This document shows, piece after piece, positions 30,449 to 39,514 of a stretch of DNA of 64,000 nt. Each line of letters begins with the position of its first letter. Position 1 is the stretch's first letter. A model generated the notes under the pieces. The model saw nothing but the letters and a program-made list of their open reading frames with translations, searched no databases and was not told where the DNA came from. The stretch covers positions 455,623 to 519,622 of the forward strand of contig CAUYUJ010006558.1 of assembly GCA_963575745.1 (NCBI GenBank). The letters run 5' to 3'. Both the position numbers and the translations under genes were made by a program. Origin of the DNA: Prorocentrum cordatum (lineage: Eukaryota; Sar; Dinophyceae; Prorocentrales; Prorocentraceae).

Positions 30449-33175
30449 TCATTTGTCGTAGTTGGGGGTGAACCCCACTCTGATGAGTTCTTCGTGCACG
30501 ATCTTGGCCATCTGTTGGACCGCTGGCTTCCACTCGGGGGTGGAGGGGGGGGTGGCCAGGGTGAGGAGATCATCCATGAAAGCAGCTCCCTGGAGATCTT
30601 CACTGTCAGGGGCCCCGTACTCGTCCCTAGAAAAAGACTGCTCACAGAGAACTGAAGCTTCATCTAGCATGCGCTGCACTGGGACGAGCAAACCTCTCTG
30701 CTTAAGCCGCTGGTGCACCTTAGCGTGAGCAGGGGCGAACGCGGCGATAAACAGAATATCCCCGAGCGGCATGCCAGCTCGCGTGCCTGTCTCGGGGAGC
30801 GCTAAGCTCGTGGCAAGCTTGACTCCAAACCACGTTGCTCCCGTTGCCTCGGACACCACGCGGGCGAGCTGAGGGTGAGCCTTGTTGGTAAGGAGGGCCG
30901 GTTGCCTGAGCAGAGCTTGAAAAGATGGGACTAGCGTGAGCGGGATCTGAAGCCTGTCAACCACTTCGTCCTCGTCTAGAGGATCACTGTCCACAACAAA
31001 TTGCCTAAGGACCCTATAAAACGCGTCCTTGAGATCCGAAAACATAAGGATGGCAGTTTTCCCTTGGGCCTTGAGGAGTTCGAGGGCCGTCCTGGTGGCC
31101 AGAGAGGCCAAGTCGGTGCCTCTCCCAGGTAAACCCCCCATTTGGTTGGGCCCCGCGAGGTCTTTAACAACCTGGGCAACAAGCGCCCTCAAGAAGGAGT
31201 GGTGGTGCTTGGCCACCACTTCCCCCAGCAAGATTTCACTATAATTCTTGAAGAAACACAGGGGGGGCTTTTTGGGAACGGGGACCGCCCAACCGCCCTT
31301 CCAGGAAATTGGTTCGGTACCCTGGACCGTGACTTTCATGAAAAGGGGGCAAAGAATGTTCGCCATCTCTGGAGCGGCGACCTTCAACAGCTCGTGTCTG
31401 ATACCTGTCGGCCCTGGCTGCTTCCCCGACTTAGACCTCATGAAGCTCTCCTGCAACCTATCCTTGGGTTCCATAAACCTCAGGGGGCACGTGGCAACGT
31501 CTGGGGCTCTGTCCCACGTGGCTCGGCAATGGGTGTTATACTCTTGCACAAGCAGGTATGGCTGGAGGGTCTTCCCCGCCTCCATCTCGGCAAAACGCTT
31601 CAAAAACCTATCGGCGATGTCCTCAGCGCACTGAAAAACTTCCCCGTCTTCTTCTTTCATCATGGGGGGGTGGGCCTTGGGGTACTTGGATTTAGCCCCC
31701 CCCCCCCCCCTACGGGCAAGGGTTTTCTGGTGGGCCCACTCCATTTTGGCGGATCCAGCGGTGAGTGACGAGGTGAGGAGCCCCCCCATTTGCTGCAGCA
31801 GCTCTGTTTTGGCCGCCATGATGAAGTTCTTGACCACTTTGTGGGTCATGCGGATGAACATCGCCGCGGCGTCCGCCAACTTGCCGGCGGAGAAATTGCT
31901 GGTGGGCAACTTGAGGCCCTGTCGCATGATGGGCATGAACAGAGCCTGAGCCTCCTCTGGTATTCCTACCAGCATCGGGGGCGGCGCGGCGCAACACTGC
32001 TGGGCAAGGTCCAGGATGCCCGTGGCGCCCATTCTCCTGAACGCTCTCACTATCGTTCTTATTCTCCTCCTGAGCCTAATGAGGTGGAGGGTTCCCTGCT
32101 TAACGTAAGGTTTGTAGGGCGGGGGAACGGGGACGGGGGGGGAGGCTTCTGCATCCGCTTCCAGGGTACTCTGCTCGATAAACTTGGCATGTTCGTTAAC
32201 CCCAACCTCCCATCTGACAGGTTCGATGGGCGCAATCCTGGCCCTAAACCCTTCACAGCACTCGGAGTCCGTGATCTTGCGATACTCATATCGCTGCTGA
32301 TGCCTGACTGTCGTCTGGACAGCAGGTCTCTTGAAATGAACAACAACTGGAAAATGGTCTGGCTTGGCATGTTGTCCGTCTAACGTATACCATACATACG
32401 TGTTGACCGCCACCGCGGTGAGGTCGGGGTCAGAACAGACGTAGTCAATCCGATGCTGGGACCCCGCGTGCGAAACCCAGGTGTGGCCTTCCGAGGCTTG
32501 GGGGAGCACAGTATTAAGGGCGACCATCTTGGTCGCAAGAAGGTGCGCGTGAAAGTACTCTCCTCCTTCGTCCTCCTCCTGACAAAACCCTTGACTTCCC
32601 ACACTCTCGGAGGCAAGGGATCCGACTCTCGCGTTGGCATCGCACAAAGTGACTGAGACTTGAAACTTGAGGATGAGCTCGTCCGTGTCTCTCCACCAAG
32701 CAGCTCTGCCTTCGCCAGAGGCAAAGGTAGTGCTGCGTGGTCCGTGCAGCACAGCCACTCGAACTTTAAAGTGGGCGGCCTTGATGTTGGCCACCAGCCT
32801 CCTGGGGTCGGCGTGAAGGATGTGGGCGTATTTCCTGGTGAGGAACAACTCCGCGCCTCCTTTGGCCCCATCGGGCACGTCCTGGGCAACCCAGAGTTCG
32901 CGCCCTAGGTTGCCCCTGGCGTGTCCTGAGGAAAAGACTTCGTATCCTTCGGCACCCCTGGCCCCCTGGGGATTTCTGGCCTCCTGGACCCCCAACCAAC
33001 AGGATCTTGGCGTCCCTAAACTGGAGCCTGAGGTGCGGCCCGTGGGCTCTGGCCCTGCTGTGGGCCTGCGGGGGCGACGTCTTCTCGAGCATCCTTCTCT
33101 GTGGCACTGGCAGGATAACACCTTGATCCCTGTCTGAGGTCGAGAGGGCGTTAAACGACGCGACTTTAAACTCAA
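30449..33175 (-). CDS. LINE element 3 ORF2: endonuclease and reverse transcriptase, catalytic motifs intact
   Basis: 908-codon frame. The EEP nuclease runs from LLVGVQEARNPQG (Glu) through VTLCDANARVGS to SQHRIDYVCSDPDLTAV and KPDHFPVVVHF, residues about 60-280. The RT runs about 560-900: SGKQPGPTGIRHELLKVAAP, GGWAVPVPKKPP, NYSEILL, PNQMGGLPGRGTDLA, motif A ILMFSDLKDAFYRVL, motif B ETGTRAGMPLGDILFIAAF, motif C AAFMDDLLTLA with the Asp pair at 30569-30574. The product would nick target DNA and copy its RNA there. The frame is linked to the upstream RNase H/endonuclease start by a shift at a C5 run near 32988-32992, and ends at a TGA that splits the thumb. Confidence 0.9.
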   Translation of the reverse strand: MSLKSRRLTPSRPQTGIKVLSCQCHREGCSRRRRPRRPTAGPEPTGRTSGSSLGTPRSCWLGVQEARNPQGARGAEGYEVFSSGHARGNLGRELWVAQDVPDGAKGGAELFLTRKYAHILHADPRRLVANIKAAHFKVRVAVLHGPRSTTFASGEGRAAWWRDTDELILKFQVSVTLCDANARVGSLASESVGSQGFCQEEDEGGEYFHAHLLATKMVALNTVLPQASEGHTWVSHAGSQHRIDYVCSDPDLTAVAVNTYVWYTLDGQHAKPDHFPVVVHFKRPAVQTTVRHQQRYEYRKITDSECCEGFRARIAPIEPVRWEVGVNEHAKFIEQSTLEADAEASPPVPVPPPYKPYVKQGTLHLIRLRRRIRTIVRAFRRMGATGILDLAQQCCAAPPPMLVGIPEEAQALFMPIMRQGLKLPTSNFSAGKLADAAAMFIRMTHKVVKNFIMAAKTELLQQMGGLLTSSLTAGSAKMEWAHQKTLARRGGGGAKSKYPKAHPPMMKEEDGEVFQCAEDIADRFLKRFAEMEAGKTLQPYLLVQEYNTHCRATWDRAPDVATCPLRFMEPKDRLQESFMRSKSGKQPGPTGIRHELLKVAAPEMANILCPLFMKVTVQGTEPISWKGGWAVPVPKKPPLCFFKNYSEILLGEVVAKHHHSFLRALVAQVVKDLAGPNQMGGLPGRGTDLASLATRTALELLKAQGKTAILMFSDLKDAFYRVLRQFVVDSDPLDEDEVVDRLQIPLTLVPSFQALLRQPALLTNKAHPQLARVVSEATGATWFGVKLATSLALPETGTRAGMPLGDILFIAAFAPAHAKVHQRLKQRGLLVPVQRMLDEASVLCEQSFSRDEYGAPDSEDLQGAAFMDDLLTLATPPSTPEWKPAVQQMAKIVHEELIRVGFTPNYDK

Positions 33176-33900
33176 TGTCCACTGACGCGGTGGTCTTCTT
33201 CACGACCACCGGTTTGTGGATGTGCTCCTCGCTCGCTTCCTGCTGACCAAGGGGGGCCCTGAAATCTCCCTGGGCCAGGGGGGGATACTGGGCACGTAAT
33301 CTGTCAGGGAGTCGGCGAATCCAATCCCATTCCACTTCCTGCTTAAAGGTCAAGCCCCCCAGGACCTCTTCGGGAACTTCGAGGCTAACCGCAGAACCTG
33401 TTTTGCAAAGCGAGTCGGGGCATTCGTTCCATGGGTTACCTACGTGGGAACGGACGTGAAAAAGGAAATGTCGGCTCTGCTGCTGGCAACCCTTAGAGCA
33501 TGCCTGGCCAGCTTCACCAACTGGCCATCTACGCCCGTGGCCACAACGTGCACTTGGGTCAAGGCAAACGAGGTGGTGTTATCAACTAGAAACGGCACCT
33601 GGGGTCTACGATTGAAGTCTAGATCGGGGCGCCCGTTTTCCCATGGGGCCCCAGCCAAAATCCACAGCATCCCCCAGTAGATACCTAGTATCTCGAACGT
33701 AGTGCTGGAAACTTTGGTCAAATCTATACCCCCTGGTGTCGTCCTGACCGCCTGCCCCCGCAGGTAGCCGCAGCAATGCACCTTGGTTTGACCATCGGTG
33801 CTGTCGGTGGGTCTGGCAACTACGGTCGCGGCCCAACTCGACTCGGCTGGGTCGTCGGGCTGCCGCGAGCCGTCGGAATAGGTCTCGATGGCTGTGTGCG
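32995..33900 (-). pseudogene. LINE element 3: N-terminal RNase H domain and endonuclease start
   Basis: YSDGSRQPDDPAESSWAATV (Asp codon 33872-33874) begins an RNase HI fold; SSTTFEILGIYWGMLWILAG supplies the Glu and FLVDNTTSFALTQ the next Asp. After a frame change near 33465 the HVRSHVGNPWNECPDSLCKT motif appears (33410-33460), equivalent to the SHxGxxxNE.AD end of RNase H. The frame goes on to FKVASFNALSTSDRDQG, the start of the endonuclease. Having RNase H before the endonuclease is unusual for LINEs, where it normally follows RT. Confidence 0.75.
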
Positions 33901-34310
33901 TCGCCTGCGGCGGCTCGGCTAACTCCCAGGCTAGCCTGGCGGAGGGATGGGGGTCGTTAAGGGGGACCTGACGAGAGAGAGACGAACATGCGGGCCCAAC
34001 GCAGATGTAACACGCGTGAAGTCACCCCAACTGTCACACGGAACGCAACATTGCTTGGGCACGGTAGATGGGTTCTCGTCTTGAGTAGGTTCGGGCCCGT
34101 GGCCCTGGGCAGACGGCGGGTCCCCAGGTTCACGAGGGAGGGGAGGGGGGACGGACTGATCCCCTTCAAAATTGAGCAAGGCTTCCAGGGAAATGATAAC
34201 TGGGCGCCTGCGCAGGGCTCAAACCAAGACGGGGGAGGGAGGGACCCTGGGCTGGGTCGCAGCGAGACTGACAGGGAGAGCGGCGTTAAATAGCTTGCTA
34301 TGCCTCTGGC
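33901..34310. other. Spacer between ORF1 and ORF2 of element 3
   Basis: Pro-rich frames (HGPEPTQDENPSTVPKQC type) with several stops; probably the degraded start of ORF2. Confidence 0.4.
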
Positions 34311-34316
34311 CCCAAC

Positions 34317-35608
34317 TCACGCTCCGCCCTCCCTGGCCAGGATCTCGGCCTGGTGGTCCTCGTCCGTGATCTCGACTATCTCGTCGTCTCCCCTCTGGAT
34401 TTTCCTGGCTGGGCTGTCCCCCGACTTCATGGCCTCTGACGCGGTCCTCGGAAACGCTGAGTCTGGCTCGCCAAACTTGTCCTGGTAGCCCGCGATCGAT
34501 CTCGGCGGGCCTGGAATGGACTCGATCTCCTTGACCTCCTGGGTCGGCGAGATGGGGGTGAGCGTGCCCTCGAATGGGATCTGCTCCTGCTGCGACTCTT
34601 CGAAGGCCTGCGCGAGGCTCGTGGGGGCGATGGTAATCGGGCCCATGCGAAACCCCAGATCCCCTTGTGGCGTGGCTGTAGCGTTTACCCCCGGCCCTAG
34701 AGTCGATGCCCTGGAGTCGGCGGTACTGGCATACGTTCTGCTGCAGCCTTCTGCCTGTTGAGGTCGCTGATCGCCGTGGTCAGGCCGACAATGTACTGCT
34801 GCATCTGCTGCATCTGGTTGTGCATGTGTGTGAACTGCTGCTTGTTGCTCTCCATCTGCTGGATTACTCCATTGAGCTGGCACGCTTGTTCTGCCATGAT
34901 GCCCCCGACGATTGGGCCCTGTGGCACTGGATACCCTCCATACGCTGGCGCCGCAGCCTGCACCCCCTTGCCATGGCCCTTGATGCCCGTGGTGTCGAAG
35001 CACTGCTGGGGGACCACTGGCACCATGAGGTGCTGCGGGATGACTGGCATTTGTGCTTGCTGCGGCTGCTGCTGCTGCCATGCACGCCAGGGCGGCCCAT
35101 GCTGCCCAGGAGGAGGGGGCGCGGGAGCGGTAGGCCTTGACCCTGTGGCCGCTGGGGCCGCACTGCCTGCTGGCACCGCAGGTGGTGGCGGCGGGCTCGG
35201 CTGCTGCACCTGCATGGCGTCGCCCACCTGCTCGGCCTCCTCCTGGACCAGCTGGTCGATATGAGCCTTGAGCTCGTCGATCTCTGCTGCGACGGCTGCC
35301 TCCTCCTCCGCCATCTTCATCTGGTCGAACTTGATATTGCGGATTTTGTCGTCGAGGCGCATCTTCCTGTTCCTCATGTCCGCGATCTGCTGGGCGATCG
35401 GCTTGAGTGCAATCAGCGCGGCCTTCCACATCGCTATCTCGTAGCGAGCTTCTGCGTCGTCCATATCTGCGGCCTTGGCTGCGATGGCGGACAGGGCGAG
35501 CGTCTCCATCTTCGACCTTGCCTTGGCACGGTACGCTGCGACCTTGGACTCGTCCAGCGGCGGCGGGTCCCACGTCAGGTTGACCTCGGCCTCCTGCAGG
35601 GACATCCC
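34317..35608 (-). pseudogene. LINE element 3 ORF1-like protein: coiled coil plus Gln/Pro-rich linker
   Basis: From ATG 35606-35608 (MSLQEAEVNLTWDPPPLDES) a helical region follows (KARSKMETLALSAIAAKAAD, RNRKMRLDDKIRNIKFDQMK, EEEAAVAAEIDELKAHIDQL). Then come a Pro/Gln stretch, a GYPVPQGPIVGG segment and a second helix rich in Gln/Met (NGVIQQMESNKQQFTHMHNQ). The frame ends at 34697. The tail resumes in another frame near 34660 (TLTPISPTQEVKEIESIPGP) and stops at 34317 (ITDEDHQAEILAREGGA). No zinc knuckle was seen. Its place before ORF2 and coiled coil fit a nucleic-acid-binding ORF1; no family match can be claimed. Confidence 0.65.
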
Positions 35609-35624
35609 AGAGGAGCTCTTTCTC

Positions 35625-35752
35625 ATAAAATGTGAGAAAGCACAGGAAATGAGAAATTTCTGAGTTTCTTGGAAATACAAAAATATCATATCAGAAATCA
35701 TGAATTCACAAGATAACATTGAATTTATACTAATGATTTATATGCCGATGGC
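35625..35752 (-). promoter_or_regulatory. AT-rich leader upstream of element 3
   Basis: About 125 bp of strikingly AT-rich sequence (AAATATCATATCAGAAATCA, GAATTTATACTAATGATTTA) in an otherwise GC-rich window, just 5' of the ORF1 start. It contains an inverted AGAAATTTCT word. It could be the element's 5' UTR/internal promoter or the target site. Confidence 0.45.
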
Positions 35753-35759
35753 CCTGCGG

Positions 35760-36160
35760 GCTGGAGGATGTACATTCCCTTTCTCCTCGCTCAGTTCCCT
35801 CGGTCGTTTCTGTCGTTGCCGTCGCCGCCTTTAGTACCTTCGTGCGTCGCCACCGTAGTTTTGCCGCCATCGTCGCCGCAGCTGGTGGCGACGCCGCCGT
35901 CGCCGTCACTCGGCGGTCAGCGGTCATCGGCGGGCGGTCGACGGCGGGCGGCGGCCGCGGTGCTCGGCGGGCCGCGGCACGGTCGGCGGTGCTTTCGCCG
36001 TTGTCGTCGCCGCCGCCGTCGCCGTCGCCGCGCGCACCACCGAGCATCCCAGAGCTGGGATATTGTGGCGGCCCCCCACCCCACACGCGACGGCTCGCGA
36101 GCCATCGCGATGGCCCTCGAGGCGACCCATCCTTCAAATACATTGGCACCCTCCCCCGCC
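35760..36160. other. Sequence rich in (GCC)n/(GTC)n words, no gene recognised
   Basis: CCGCCGTCGCCGTC-type triplets at 35820-36030. Predicted Arg/Ala frames are artefacts. Confidence 0.5.
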
Positions 36161-36372
36161 ACGAGGAGAAGGAGAAGGATGAGGAGGAGGAGGAGGAGGA
36201 GGAGGAGGAGTAAGAGGAGGAGGAGGAGGTGGAGGAGGAGGACGAGAGGGAGGAGGGGGAGGAGGTGGCGGAGATGAGGAGGAGCAGCAGCAATAGGAGA
36301 AGGAGGAGGAGGAGGAGGAGGAGGGAGAAGGAGGAGCAGAGAAGGGAGCAGGAGGAGGGGAAGGAGAAGGAT
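36161..36372. repeat. (AGG)n purine tract
   Basis: GAGGAG triplets with AGCAGCAGCAAT interruption near 36285. Confidence 0.9.
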
Positions 36373-36441
36373 GAGCATCCCCACAGACAACGGACTTTGA
36401 GAAGTCGGACACGTTGGCGGAGGGCGAGACTGCAGCGACCC

Positions 36442-36572
36442 AGGTGTGATACACAACTCACCTCGAGATACGTTCGAGGGGCTGCGGGGCGATGATGTGA
36501 CCCCTAGGGGTCACATCATCGCCCCGCAGCCCCTCGAACGAGCTCGATGTGCGTAGGGGGTATCACATGTTC
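36442..36572. repeat. 70-bp perfect palindrome inside a longer imperfect inverted repeat
   Basis: 36471-36540 is a perfect palindrome centred on CCCCTAGGGG (36501-36510), arms 35 bp with no spacer. Outside it the arms remain recognisable: GTGTGATAC / GTATCACA and CTCGA words face each other out to about 36442 and 36572. There is no coding sense. Confidence 0.95.
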
Positions 36573-37300
36573 GAAGGTTACTGCTGCTGCTGCTGCGGAC
36601 CCCGACACGCTGGTCGCGCAGCTGCAGCCCCCCATTGCAGTCAGCGACGACAGCCAGCCTTCAGCCGAGGACCGATCGGGTCTGCAGAGAGGTGGATGAG
36701 TAGGAGAAGGAGGAGGAGGAGGAGGAGGAGGAAGAAGATGAAGACGAGGAGGTGGAGGAGGAGGAGGAGGAGGAGGAGGAGACACGTGGAGTGAAGACGG
36801 ACGTGGGCACACCTCAGCGCTCCGAATCCCAGGGGGCGGTCGGAAGGATAGGTGAATGCGTTCGCCAGCACGTCCATGCCCCCCCACCCCACCTCCCTAC
36901 CGCCTCCTCTCCTCGACCGTGCCCCTTGAGGATGCTCAACAAGTCCCACCTCCTGTGGATGATGCTGATGCTGCAGCTGGCCCCGAGGAGAAGATAACGC
37001 AGGCCCGCGGCCCGCGCCTGCTTTCTGTGCGCTTGCTCGCTCGTCCTCCCACCTGCCACCTCGCGTCGCCCCTCCACCCGTCATCTCGCCGCCATCCTTA
37101 GCAGGGGGAAAGCACCCACGCTCGTTCCCTCTGACATCCTGAAGGGGAGGAGGAGGAGGAGGAGGAGGAGGAGGAGGAGGAGGAGGAGGACGAGGAGGAG
37201 GAGGAGGAGGAGGAGGAGCAGGAGATCCCCACATCAGCATCGCCAATGTCAGGAACTTGGGCCGTCATTAGTTTACATCGTCACCGACGCCATCGTCTCA
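36573..37300. repeat. (AGG)n tracts at 36690-36782 and 37141-37223 with unique spacer
   Basis: Two purine tracts separated by about 360 bp of GC-rich sequence with no recognised gene. A (CTG)n-like run sits at 36580-36597. Confidence 0.8.
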
Positions 37301-37359
37301 GAGTAGATCACAGTCATATCCAACATTTGACGGTAAGGTGGTCATCACCATTAGCAGCA

Positions 37360-37505
37360 GCAGCATAATCATCATCCGTATCGTGATCATCATCGTCAGC
37401 AGCATCAGCATCAGCATCAGCATCAGCATCAGCATCAGCATCAGCATCAGCACCAGCATCATCATCATCATCATCATCATCCTCATCATCATCATCGTCA
37501 TCATC
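37360..37505. repeat. (CAG/CAT)n microsatellite: ATCAGC hexamers then CAT triplets
   Basis: About nine ATCAGC units followed by CAT triplets. It ends 12 bases before the DinoSL relic at 37517. Confidence 0.9.
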
Positions 37506-37516
37506 GCAATCATTCG

Positions 37517-37532
37517 TCCGTAGCCATTTTGG
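37517..37532 (+). other. Relic spliced leader (DinoSL), 16 nt, 5' of a gene
   Basis: TCCGTAGCCATTTTGG is identical to the first 16 nt of the dinoflagellate spliced leader. CCGCGGG follows and then CTCAA, the next letters of the leader, so the relic may be interrupted by a 7-bp insertion. An ATG starts at 37547. Genomic leader relics mark genes returned to the genome from trans-spliced mRNA. Confidence 0.9.
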
Positions 37533-37546
37533 CCGCGGGCTCAAAC

Positions 37547-39147
37547 ATGGAGCTTTCGGATCGGCTCGCGAAGGCAATCAAGCCTCATGTGAAGAAGCCG
37601 AGTTTCCTGAGGTACGACACAGAGAGCGGCATCCAGAAAAATCAGATCGAGGAGTACAAGGGCCTTCTCCTCGCCATAGCCGAGGACCCCAGAGGCAAAA
37701 TGTTTCGAATCAATCTTGGGTAGGGCCTCGGGAAAGGCTCGAGCCTTTCCCGAGGCCCTACTCGGGACTTACTCGAAACAGCGTCGACTCAGCCACCCCT
37801 TTTCCAGACCTCCTCCTCTCTGCCGCCTCCTCCTCCTCCACCTCCTCCTCATCCACCTCCTCCTCCTCATCATCCTACTGCTTCTCCTCTTCCTTCTTCT
37901 CCTCCTCCTCCTCCTCCTCCTCCTCCTCTTCTCTCTTCCTCCTTTCTCTCCTCCTCCTTCTCCTCCTTCTCCTCCGTCTCCTCTTTTTTTTGTCGCAGGC
38001 CCAGCCGTCGCTCTGCATCGGGAAGACCACGTGGGAGAAGGCCCTGGCGAAGCTCGCTCGCATGAAGGGCGTCCCTCTGGACTTCGACAGCATTAGGGAG
38101 ATGGCGGATTGGAAGGAGGAGATGTGCAAGAGGCTCAAGAAGGCGGTGCTGCACGTGAAGGCCTACCGCACGAAGGCCCTGAACGGCAGGGCCCCGCAGT
38201 GGTTTGTCAACCTGGGCTTCCTGCCAGCTTGCCACCGCAAGCCGGCCTCAGCCGACGAGGGCGACGAGGGCGACGACGGCGAGGGCGAGGAGGAAGAACA
38301 CGTTTCAGATCCTGAGGAGGACACAGAGGACGTTCCTGCCGCAGCTGACGATGAGGACGACGGCTTCGTCTATGGATTCGACCCGCAGGCGGCTCTTGGG
38401 TACCGCCTCAAGCACGGCGTGAAGTTTTCGTCTCAGCACGCCGAGTGGGCAACCAGCATGGAGAAGGCTGAGAATGCGAAGCCCGTCGACCCGATGATCG
38501 CTGTTTTCGCTGACGGCACCAGGAGGGAGATATGCTCGGTCACAGTAGGTACGTTCACTGGCGACTTCAGCAAGGGATCGTCGGGAACTGCGAGAGCTCC
38601 TCCCACGAAGGCCGCGCCGAAGGCATCGAATACTGGAGTCGTGCCCACGTTCAGCGGCTATGACAACGATGAGAAAAAGGTGTGGGTGACCTGCAGAACC
38701 GACATGCAGCCTGGCAAGTCTCCCGACAGATTGGTGTGCATCAAGACGCACGCTCAGCCCCCACAGATAGTACAGCTGAACATCAGAGCGTTCAGTTCAG
38801 TTGCATCCACGAGCGAGGAGATGGAGGTGAAGGCGATCGAGTGGAGCAACTCCATCGCAGAACGCTACTGCACGGGCGAGATCAACAAGGAGCAGGTTCG
38901 CAACTTGAAAGTCGCTCTCCTGAAGTCGATGGGGGTAGACGCGCACGCAGTCTGCAAGACGCTCAAGAGGCCATCTGCAGCTATCGCGGAGCCTCCTCCT
39001 GCCAAGAAGCCTGCCGCCAGTGTGCCTCCCGCAGCGGCTGCGCCAAAGGCGAAGCCGATCGCCTCGCCACCTTCGACACCCATGAAGTCGGCAAAGGTGC
39101 TGCCACGGCACATCCCGATTTCGCCGCCGCCAGAGAGCGATGATTAG
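37547..39147 (+). CDS. Unrecognised acidic/Lys-rich protein gene behind a DinoSL relic, probably two exons
   Basis: Exon 1 (37547 to about 37719) encodes MELSDRLAKAIKPHVKKPSF and LLAIAEDPRGKMFRINLG. Exon 2 (from about 37999, after a polypyrimidine tract and TTTGTCGCAG) encodes TTWEKALAKLARMKGVPLDF, an amphipathic KEEMCKRLKKAVLHVKAYRT stretch, an Asp/Glu tract (38250-38360), a globular FADGTRREICSVTVGTF region, KVWVTCRTDMQPG, and a Lys/Pro/Ala tail with TLKRPSAA, ending at TAG 39145-39147. GT at 37720 and AG at 37998 leave the two parts one base out of phase, so the exact junction or the assembly is in doubt. The leader relic says an ancestor was retroposed; an intron in a retrogene would then be a later gain. 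No family was recognised. Confidence 0.65.
37700..37782. repeat. 42-bp perfect palindrome at the exon 1/intron border
   Basis: 37720-37761 is a perfect palindrome centred on GGCTCGAGCC. The arms continue imperfectly, with TGTTTCGAAT on the left and ACTCGAAACA on the right. The left arm includes the last codons of exon 1 and the putative GT donor, so the intron start arose by, or was hit by, an inverted duplication. Confidence 0.9.
37800..37990. repeat. (TCC)n tract inside the putative intron, next to the acceptor
   Basis: Polypyrimidine triplets followed by T8 and GTCGCAG. Besides being a microsatellite it would serve as the polypyrimidine tract of the 3' splice site. Confidence 0.85.
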
Positions 39148-39149
39148 AC

Positions 39150-39500
39150 AATGAGCTCGTGCAAAGCCTGTGCCTCAGGATACTAAAGAACATTGCCCAA
39201 CCAAGTAATCGCCGAAGAGAGCATGCAGAATTCGACGAGGATCGATGATGAGGAGTACGATGTCGACCTGGTTTTGTTCGGGACCCTGAGGCCCATGTTG
39301 TGATTTATTCCACGGGTTCGCTCGTCGATCCAGGGCACTGGCTCAGAGGGAGAAGAGGAAGAGGAGGACCAGGAGGAGGACCAGGAGGAGGACCAGGATG
39401 ACCAGGAGGAGGACCAGGAGGAGGACCAGGAGCAGGACCGATGTTCTTATCCATCACTCTCGTCATCTACTCCCTTGCCGCGCGTGCGAGGCCGCCGAGA
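39150..39500. repeat. Intergenic, with 12-bp (ACCAGGAGGAGG)n array at 39352-39440
   Basis: GACCAGGAGGAG units separate two genes. The region before it is unique. Confidence 0.75.
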
Positions 39501-39514
39501 AAGCCGTGTCCCAG

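Larger units (their letters stand above)
28190..35750 (-). mobile_element. Non-LTR retrotransposon, element 3, with N-terminal RNase H and 3' methyltransferase-like domain
   Basis: Minus strand, from high to low coordinates: AT-rich leader, ORF1 coiled-coil protein, RNase H, EEP endonuclease, RT, thumb region, two C2H2 fingers, then a separate frame with a GPPCETF motif. The RT catalytic motifs are intact and a 908-codon frame is open, so this is the least decayed of the three elements. Domain order differs from elements 1 and 2 (RNase H before the endonuclease), so it is another lineage. Confidence 0.85.
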
